Of a stretch of DNA of 10,246 nt, positions 6,638-10,246 are shown in pieces (position 1 is the stretch's first letter; each line of letters begins with the position of its first letter). The stretch comes from Legionellales bacterium UBA4722 (GTDB lineage: Bacteria > Pseudomonadota > Gammaproteobacteria > DSM-16500), in assembly GCA_002404295.1 (NCBI GenBank), contig DHJK01000178.1, positions 9,884-20,129 on the forward strand. The letters run 5' to 3'. Under the pieces are notes generated by a model. The model was not told the DNA's origin and ran no database searches. It worked only from the letters and a program-made list of their open reading frames with translations. The position numbers and the translations under genes were made by a program.

Positions 6638-7987
6638 TTATCTTTTCAGTTTTGGTGGTTGATTTTTGTTATCGGGCATCCTTTTTTCTTCAGGGGGAAG
6701 TGTTTTAAGCAATCCATGTTGCTTTATCAATAAAGTTGTTCGGGAGAATGGATTTGAACTTTCCTCCAAAAATTGAGTCACTTTTGCATTGATATTGCGA
6801 ACGGTATCCATATAAGGGGATTTATTCAAAATAGACTGCAGACTCCAGGCTAGCTGTTTCGACTCTTCAGGAACTAGTGTTAGTGCATTATGTTCTTGCA
6901 AAAAAGCTCGCACCGATGCTGTGGTTGTGCGGCGGAGATAAACAGCTCTCACCTTATTCGAGACCTTCAAAAAGACTTCTTGTTGTTTTGCAACAGGGCC
7001 TGCATCAATCAAAAATTTTGTCACATGGGCGGTAAGATCGATTGGCATGTTTTTGAAATGGTATAATAGGGCAACAGCAGTAATTAACTTATATTCTTTC
7101 TTAGCCTGCATAGCCACTTTTTTGCGGTATTCTTCCCATCCGCGATCAAATATAACCCTGAGGGGTTGTTCGCCCGTCCTAGGTATGTTAAGCGCATTCA
7201 GATTCGCATATTCCCGAGGGGTAAGTCCATTACTGTTTTTTATGTCATTCAAGCTAGGATTAAACGATAAAAGCAAAGCAATTATTTCTTGATGTCTACC
7301 AATTAATGCAGCATGCAGACAGGTGGCGCCATCCTCATCTTGCCAGGTTGAGCAGACATTGTTTACCAAAAGATGATTCACTAACCACCGCACACCTAGA
7401 GAAGCAGCAAGCGATAATTCTTGCCCATATCGTGTTTTATTGTAGTCACCCTGATTGGTCGCTGTTGCCAACCAGGCTACAAACAACCATTTTTTACGCG
7501 CCGCGGGATTCGGATCCTGACGGTCCAGAGCAAAGGACCATTCTCCAGGCGTGTAATTCTTATCATTTTTTTCATCTGGACTGGCGCCAGAAGAGAGAAG
7601 CAATTGAATAATTTTCCCCTGTTCTGTTTGACAGAATACGGCTTCATGTAAACCGAAAAACTGACTTTCGGGATCAGAAGTGGGGACCCCCTGCTTCAGA
7701 AGAAGCTCTACCAGCTCAACCTTGCTATTATGAATTGCTAATCGTAAGGCATTGAAATAAGGGATGGCATGAGAAGGGCTAAATACAAAATTTTCAGCAA
7801 TGACTTTAATGTATGACCAGTCATCGTACGATGTTGCTTTCAACACTGCCAGGTTCATTGCATCGCCCACCAGAAACGGGTGATCCTTAAGAATCTCAAT
7901 AGCGTCATCTATCTTTTCGGCTGCTATAGCCGCCTTAAACATTTTGCTTGCTTGAGGTTGCTTTGATTTATTTTGGCTAGAATGCAT
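6638..7987 (-). CDS. Ankyrin-repeat protein with a C-terminal F-box-like motif, candidate secreted effector
   Basis: A 449-residue protein with no signal peptide or membrane segment. Degenerate ankyrin repeats are seen at about 78-105 (A-L-R-L-A-I-H-N-S-K-V-E-L-V-E-L-L-L-K-Q-G), 111-140 (G-L-H-E-A-V … I-I-Q-L-L-L-S-S-G-A-S-P-D), 188-218 and 219-250 (D-G-A-T-C-L-H-A-A-L-I-G-R-H-Q-E-I-I-A-L-L-L). After them comes M-P-I-D-L-T-A-H-V-T-K-F-L (314-326), which fits the spacing of an F-box start (P-x2-L-x3-I-x2-Y-L). The C-terminus is Glu-, Pro- and Lys-rich (P-P-E-E-K-R … P-K-L-K-R), which would suit a Dot/Icm-type secretion signal. The gene is clearly richer in G+C than its neighbours, suggesting separate origin. 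The ATG has only a weak G-A-G-A-A upstream. It diverges from a second ankyrin gene 467 bp away. Ankyrin assignment is firm; effector role is inferred. Confidence 0.8.
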   Translation of the reverse strand: MHSSQNKSKQPQASKMFKAAIAAEKIDDAIEILKDHPFLVGDAMNLAVLKATSYDDWSYIKVIAENFVFSPSHAIPYFNALRLAIHNSKVELVELLLKQGVPTSDPESQFFGLHEAVFCQTEQGKIIQLLLSSGASPDEKNDKNYTPGEWSFALDRQDPNPAARKKWLFVAWLATATNQGDYNKTRYGQELSLAASLGVRWLVNHLLVNNVCSTWQDEDGATCLHAALIGRHQEIIALLLSFNPSLNDIKNSNGLTPREYANLNALNIPRTGEQPLRVIFDRGWEEYRKKVAMQAKKEYKLITAVALLYHFKNMPIDLTAHVTKFLIDAGPVAKQQEVFLKVSNKVRAVYLRRTTTASVRAFLQEHNALTLVPEESKQLAWSLQSILNKSPYMDTVRNINAKVTQFLEESSNPFSRTTLLIKQHGLLKTLPPEEKRMPDNKNQPPKLKR

Positions 7988-8059
7988 GCTTTTTTCTCGT
8001 CAGGTTAGATTTGCGCATACTTTAATCCGATTTAATTTGTAAGGCAATAAAAAAATCAG

Positions 8060-8065
8060 ATTATA
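8060..8065 (-). promoter_or_regulatory. Candidate -10 box for the minus-strand ankyrin gene
   Basis: Perfect T-A-T-A-A-T on the minus strand, about 72 bp before the start codon, giving a plausible leader of about 65 bases. No convincing -35 box is found at 16-18 bp spacing, so an activator or a different promoter may be used. Confidence 0.3.
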
Positions 8066-8436
8066 GGAAGTATAAACCACCTTTTCTTAATTAAAAGGAA
8101 CCGCTGCTACAACTTTGTCCAGTACCTGGCATTATCAGAGACTGATTATCCTTAAATATTAAATGTGAGCGACCACCCGAAAAGAATGTTGGGCAACGGA
8201 GCTTAGCGATAAACCACCTGAAATAGCCTGGTCTTGACATTTCAACTAAATGAGCAAGGCTAGGTTTGGCTTCATTGAGAGGTGGCTATTTTAATGAGGT
8301 AGCCCTGAATGAAAAACAAAAAGATATTAAGACTAGCTGAAAGAGCTGTCGCCATAGAAATCTACAAAATATAAGCTTTAGCGAATTGATTAGCCAATTA
8401 CCGCGTGTTAAAATTACCCAGCCCATGATAAATTAG

Positions 8437-8442
8437 TATAAT
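8437..8442 (+). promoter_or_regulatory. Candidate -10 box close to the plus-strand ankyrin start
   Basis: Perfect T-A-T-A-A-T, with a poor -35 (T-T-A-C-C-C at 8414-8419, 17-bp spacing). If used, transcription would begin near 8449, leaving about six bases before the ATG and cutting off most of the good Shine-Dalgarno A-G-A-G-G-T-G-A (8443-8450). Either the message is nearly leaderless or, more likely, an upstream promoter drives the gene. Confidence 0.25.
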
Positions 8443-8454
8443 AGAGGTGAAATA

Positions 8455-9291
8455 ATGCAAGACAGACAACCTACAAATAACCCCATTTTCAGAGATCTTC
8501 TTACGCAAGGTATTACCGAGCAACAACTCACGGCATTCCTTCAAGGTTTATTTACCTCTGTTGATGCTCATCAACCAATAAAAGATACCGATGAAATTAA
8601 TCAGCCTGTATTTTACAATAGAAGTTATTATCACACTGCTTTAGTTTATGCGACTCGATTAAAAAGTACTGAAATAGTAAAAGCACTATTAAACATAGGA
8701 GCACATCCAAACGTTTATAATGATTCTGTCAGCTGTGGATCCGCATTATTGCTTTCTATGCAAAAACGTACCCAAAGTGAGGAAATCTTTGCTCTATTTC
8801 TTGCGATGACGGACATCAATATTTTTGTAATGGCTCCTTTGAGAGCCGCGTATGATTTCGCACAAGGCAATACAGTAACGATATCTCGTTTGCTAAAAGC
8901 AGATCAGCAAATTTCTATGGTATATTCAAGCGAAGAAATAAATAGCATGGCCGCCACTATTGCTATCAGTTGGAAAGCTAATGAAACCAATTTTGTAGTT
9001 TGCCAACAGCTTGCAAATATTTATGGAACAAACAAGGAAGCAGAAGAATTGCCAAGGATTATAAGCGAAGAATGCAAAATGACAGCATCAGGCACTCCTC
9101 CCGTGTTAGCTTCGGTAATCCAATCCTATTTATTTCATCCAAAACCTGCATCTGTTAAAAGGTTTCAGGAGAATTATGAAAATGCAGCGCCATTTAAACC
9201 CGTGTCGCTTGAAGAAAATAAGCCATTTCAACCCGTCTCACTTGAAGAAAACAAACCGGATAGTCAAAGACGTAATTGCAGTGTGATGTAA
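8455..9291 (+). CDS. Ankyrin-repeat protein with F-box-like motif and C-terminal CaaX box, candidate farnesylated effector
   Basis: A 278-residue protein, no signal peptide. One good ankyrin repeat lies at 58-90 (T-A-L-V-Y-A-T-R-L-K-S-T-E-I-V-K-A-L-L-N-I-G-A-H-P-N), with degenerate repeats after it (about 94-125 and 127-150). Then T-P-P-V-L-A-S-V-I-Q-S-Y-L (214-226) fits the start of an F-box, with the same spacing as in the divergent ankyrin protein. Residues 246-267 are two tandem copies of P-F-[KQ]-P-V-S-L-E-E-N-K. The protein ends R272-R-N-C275-S-V-M278: Cys-aliphatic-aliphatic-Met after basic residues, a CaaX farnesylation box. Bacteria lack CaaX farnesyltransferase, so such a box makes sense only inside a eukaryotic cell, where it would anchor the protein to membranes. 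Legionella AnkB has ankyrin repeats, an F-box and a CaaX box. The ATG has an excellent Shine-Dalgarno (A-G-A-G-G-T-G-A) four bases upstream. Secretion and prenylation are inferred. Confidence 0.82.
   Translation: MQDRQPTNNPIFRDLLTQGITEQQLTAFLQGLFTSVDAHQPIKDTDEINQPVFYNRSYYHTALVYATRLKSTEIVKALLNIGAHPNVYNDSVSCGSALLLSMQKRTQSEEIFALFLAMTDINIFVMAPLRAAYDFAQGNTVTISRLLKADQQISMVYSSEEINSMAATIAISWKANETNFVVCQQLANIYGTNKEAEELPRIISEECKMTASGTPPVLASVIQSYLFHPKPASVKRFQENYENAAPFKPVSLEENKPFQPVSLEENKPDSQRRNCSVM
9190..9255 (+). repeat. Two tandem 33-bp in-frame repeats encoding an 11-residue Glu-rich unit
   Basis: Units 9190-9222 and 9223-9255 encode P-F-K-P-V-S-L-E-E-N-K and P-F-Q-P-V-S-L-E-E-N-K. They differ at one residue and at several silent sites, so the duplication is not brand-new and the amino acids appear to be held. 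They form a linker between the F-box-like region and the CaaX box. Confidence 0.9.
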
Positions 9292-9320
9292 AAACTAGCT
9301 TATCGTTGTTGAAAGTTTTG

Positions 9321-9360
9321 CGTGATTTATTTTGTAAAAAATGAATCACGACTACTTTTT
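9321..9360 (+). terminator. Rho-independent terminator after the CaaX ankyrin gene
   Basis: C-G-T-G-A-T-T (9321-9327) pairs with A-A-T-C-A-C-G (9344-9350), extended inwards by T-A-T-T-T-T against A-A-A-A-A-A. The hairpin is followed within four bases by T-T-T-T-T, 30 bp after the stop codon of the ankyrin gene. Confidence 0.7.
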
Positions 9361-9373
9361 AAATTAATTGAAG

Positions 9374-9391
9374 CCCCACCAAATGATGGGG
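9374..9391. terminator. Short hairpin between convergent reading frames
   Basis: C-C-C-C-A (9374-9378) pairs with T-G-G-G-G (9387-9391) around an eight-base loop; A-A-G-C and A-G-C-T-T flank it. It sits 3' of the CaaX ankyrin gene and 3' of the possible small minus-strand gene at 9432-9581, so it could serve the latter, but no T-run follows on either strand. Confidence 0.3.
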
Positions 9392-9431
9392 TTTAGCTTG
9401 AGATAACTTAATATTCACTTGGTAACATCAA

Positions 9432-9581
9432 TCAATAGTACTCACCAGATTCATATAGAAAAAAACTGATTGGCTCTCCAGTAATCGGACAGTCAGTCCA
9501 GTTAATCTTGTGCTCGAAGTAAGTATAATCGTTCCCGTACAGGGTTTTTGCATATTCATTAACAAGAGTTCCTTGCTGCAT
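9432..9581 (-). CDS. Possible 49-residue protein of unknown function
   Basis: An ATG-to-TGA frame on the minus strand, 49 residues. It reads like a globular protein fragment: M-Q-Q-G-T-L-V-N-E-Y-A-K-T-L-Y-G … F-E-H-K-I-N-W-T-D-C-P-I-T-G-E-P-I-S-F-F … E-S-G-E-Y-Y. It is mixed and soluble, with one Cys, aromatic-rich, with few of the Lys/Ile/Asn runs expected of chance frames in AT-rich DNA. There is no clear Shine-Dalgarno, and a stop codon lies directly before the ATG, so it is not the open end of a longer upstream frame. A pair of 20-bp direct repeats abuts its start. I do not recognise the family; it could be a complete small protein or the tail of a lost gene. Confidence 0.4.
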   Translation of the reverse strand: MQQGTLVNEYAKTLYGNDYTYFEHKINWTDCPITGEPISFFLYESGEYY

Positions 9582-9624
9582 TTAGGTGTAATATTAAATC
9601 AACATTAGGTATAATATTAAATCA
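9582..9624. repeat. Two 20-bp tandem direct repeats in a divergent promoter region
   Basis: T-T-A-G-G-[GA after T]… units at 9582-9601 and 9605-9624 are identical except one base (G at 9588, A at 9611) and start 23 bp apart, about two helical turns. Each contains A-A-T-A-T-T-A-A-A-T-C-A. The second holds a perfect T-A-T-A-A-T (9610-9615, plus). They lie between the possible small minus-strand gene and the unknown plus-strand gene at 9654, so they look like a paired operator. Confidence 0.7.
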
Positions 9625-9653
9625 TCATCACTGCGAGCTATTTATGAATTTTA

Positions 9654-10184
9654 ATGAAAGAAAATAATATTGCACTTAATATTGAAACATTAGTGTTAGT
9701 TGCTATTTGGGACAAACCTTTTGTATTTCAAGGTAGTTTTACCATAACAAACAAGGGTGATCATTCTAAGAAATTACTAGTTTTTAGATGTGAATGTAAC
9801 TTAGAAGATAAAAAAGTTATTATGGAGATAGATTTTTCTCCTATCAATTATCAATTTACGCACTTATATAATATTCAATCTGAAATTACATTGAGTAATA
9901 TAGATTATGAGTTAGAGCTAGCGTTATATTTATTAAAATATGCGCTTAATGAAACATTAAAGAAAATAATAACTCATCCTAAACAACATGCAGTTCATAT
10001 GGATGATATTGCATTAGCGTCCATATCTCGACAAATGGAAACTTATCTATTTTATCGTCAAGAAAAAAACTTAGGAAATAGTGACATAGGTTTTGCCGTA
10101 GCGATAGACTTTACTCCAACAGAAGAGCAAGGGCGAAAAGCCGCTTTAGCTCTGATAGGATTAACCTCCGGTTTTTTTCAATAA
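9654..10184 (+). CDS. Hypothetical protein, 176 residues
   Basis: I do not recognise this protein. It has no signal peptide and no clear membrane segment. The first half alternates in a way that suggests beta strands (N-I-E-T-L-V-L-V-A-I-W, F-V-F-Q-G-S-F-T-I-T-N, K-K-L-L-V-F-R-C-E-C-N, K-K-V-I-M-E-I-D-F). The second half looks helical, with Y-E-L-E-L-A-L-Y-L-L-K-Y-A-L-N-E-T-L-K-K-I-I at about 85-106, and ends A-A-L-A-L-I-G-L-T-S-G-F-F-Q. The ATG at 9654 has no good Shine-Dalgarno, and an ATG at 9643 leads only to a seven-codon frame, so the start is uncertain. The gene is strongly AT-rich, like the left part of the window and unlike the long ankyrin gene. Tandem repeats with a -10-like box lie 30-70 bp upstream. 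Length and lack of internal stops make it likely real. Confidence 0.65.
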   Translation: MKENNIALNIETLVLVAIWDKPFVFQGSFTITNKGDHSKKLLVFRCECNLEDKKVIMEIDFSPINYQFTHLYNIQSEITLSNIDYELELALYLLKYALNETLKKIITHPKQHAVHMDDIALASISRQMETYLFYRQEKNLGNSDIGFAVAIDFTPTEEQGRKAALALIGLTSGFFQ

Positions 10185-10217
10185 GTTAGATTTTTGACTT
10201 ATTATTAGAGATCAATT

Positions 10218-10241
10218 AAGAAGCGGGGTCAGGCTTTAATG
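10218..10241 (+). other. G-rich motif reminiscent of REP/IS200-like element boundaries
   Basis: A-A-G-C-G-G-G-G-T-C-A-G-G-C-T-T-T-A-A-T at 10221-10240 stands out from the AT-rich flank. From memory, G-G-G-G-T-C-A-G followed by a T/A-rich stretch is common just upstream of REP-associated tyrosine transposase (IS200-like) genes in gammaproteobacteria. The window ends six bases later, so no gene can be seen. Confidence 0.3.
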
Positions 10242-10246
10242 GCACT

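Larger units (their letters stand above)
7988..8454. other. 467-bp gap between divergent ankyrin genes
   Basis: No established gene. It must hold the promoters of both ankyrin genes. In the middle (8094-8285) the minus strand is open for 64 codons without a start at its head. From an internal ATG at 8240 it reads 49 residues (M-S-R-P-G-Y-F-R-W-F … G-S-F) to a stop at 8091-8093, with composition less AT-rich than the flanks. An inverted repeat pairs A-A-A-T-A-G-C-C (8221-8228) with G-G-C-T-A-T-T-T at 8284-8291. On the plus strand a 21-codon frame (8309-8374) follows a G-A-G-G. These look like remains of older sequence or an untyped element; I cannot name it. Confidence 0.4.

Noticed and set aside
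7047..7651. Plus-strand frames of 76-101 codons
   Set aside because: Antisense to the ankyrin gene; no motifs and no ribosome-binding sites of note.
8234..8239. Perfect T-T-G-A-C-A considered as a -35 box
   Set aside because: No -10-like sequence at 15-19 bp downstream, and it lies inside the minus-strand open frame.
8309..8374. 21-codon frame (M-K-N-K-K-I-L-R-L-A-E-R…) preceded by G-A-G-G
   Set aside because: Too short to tell from chance and unlike any leader peptide or transposase start that I can support.

Overview
The window looks like accessory DNA from an AT-rich, host-associated gammaproteobacterium, most likely of the Legionellales (Legionella, Coxiella or Berkiella type). The grounds are low G+C, two ankyrin-repeat proteins with eukaryote-like features, broken acetyltransferase genes and a ParD-like/RelE-ParE toxin-antitoxin pair. 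The species cannot be fixed from sequence alone. No rRNA, tRNA, CRISPR array or intact transposase was seen.

Layout. At 13-2593 three plus-strand genes follow each other: an exported polysaccharide deacetylase-like protein, a 100-residue protein that looks like a GNAT acetyltransferase with its catalytic middle deleted, and a serine beta-lactamase-family hydrolase. Converging on them is a 598-residue ABC exporter half-transporter (2605-4401, minus). Between 4402 and 4947 lies decayed DNA: a P-loop fragment and a second GNAT gene cut off after about 62 residues. Next come an exported pyroglutamyl-peptidase-like protein (5109-5846, plus) and the toxin-antitoxin operon (5974-6476, minus). The stretch carrying these two is bounded by near-identical 19-bp sequences (4943-4961 and 6553-6571). 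The right copy lies at the toxin-antitoxin control region and the left copy at the break in the GNAT gene.

The most interesting part is 6638-9291: two divergent ankyrin-repeat genes separated by a 467-bp gap. Both carry, after the repeats, the same spaced motif P-x2-L-x-[AS]-x-[VI]-x2-[FY]-L-x4-P, which fits the first half of the F-box consensus. The plus-strand protein ends in R-R-N-C-S-V-M, a good match to a farnesylation CaaX box. Just before that box it has a perfectly spaced 11-residue tandem repeat rich in Glu-Glu. Ankyrin repeats, an F-box-like motif and a CaaX box are the parts of Legionella AnkB, which borrows host SCF ubiquitin ligase and host farnesyltransferase. In AnkB the F-box is N-terminal. 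Here the order (ankyrin first, F-box-like after) is closer to poxviral ANK/PRANC proteins. I read the pair as candidate secreted effectors; this is inference.

The right end (9292-10246) holds a terminator, a possible 49-residue protein on the minus strand, a pair of 20-bp tandem repeats between it and a 176-residue unknown protein, and at the very edge a motif reminiscent of sequences near REP-associated transposase elements. Base composition is patchy: the long ankyrin gene and the peptidase gene are visibly richer in G+C than the hydrolase, transporter and last gene, in line with piecemeal acquisition.
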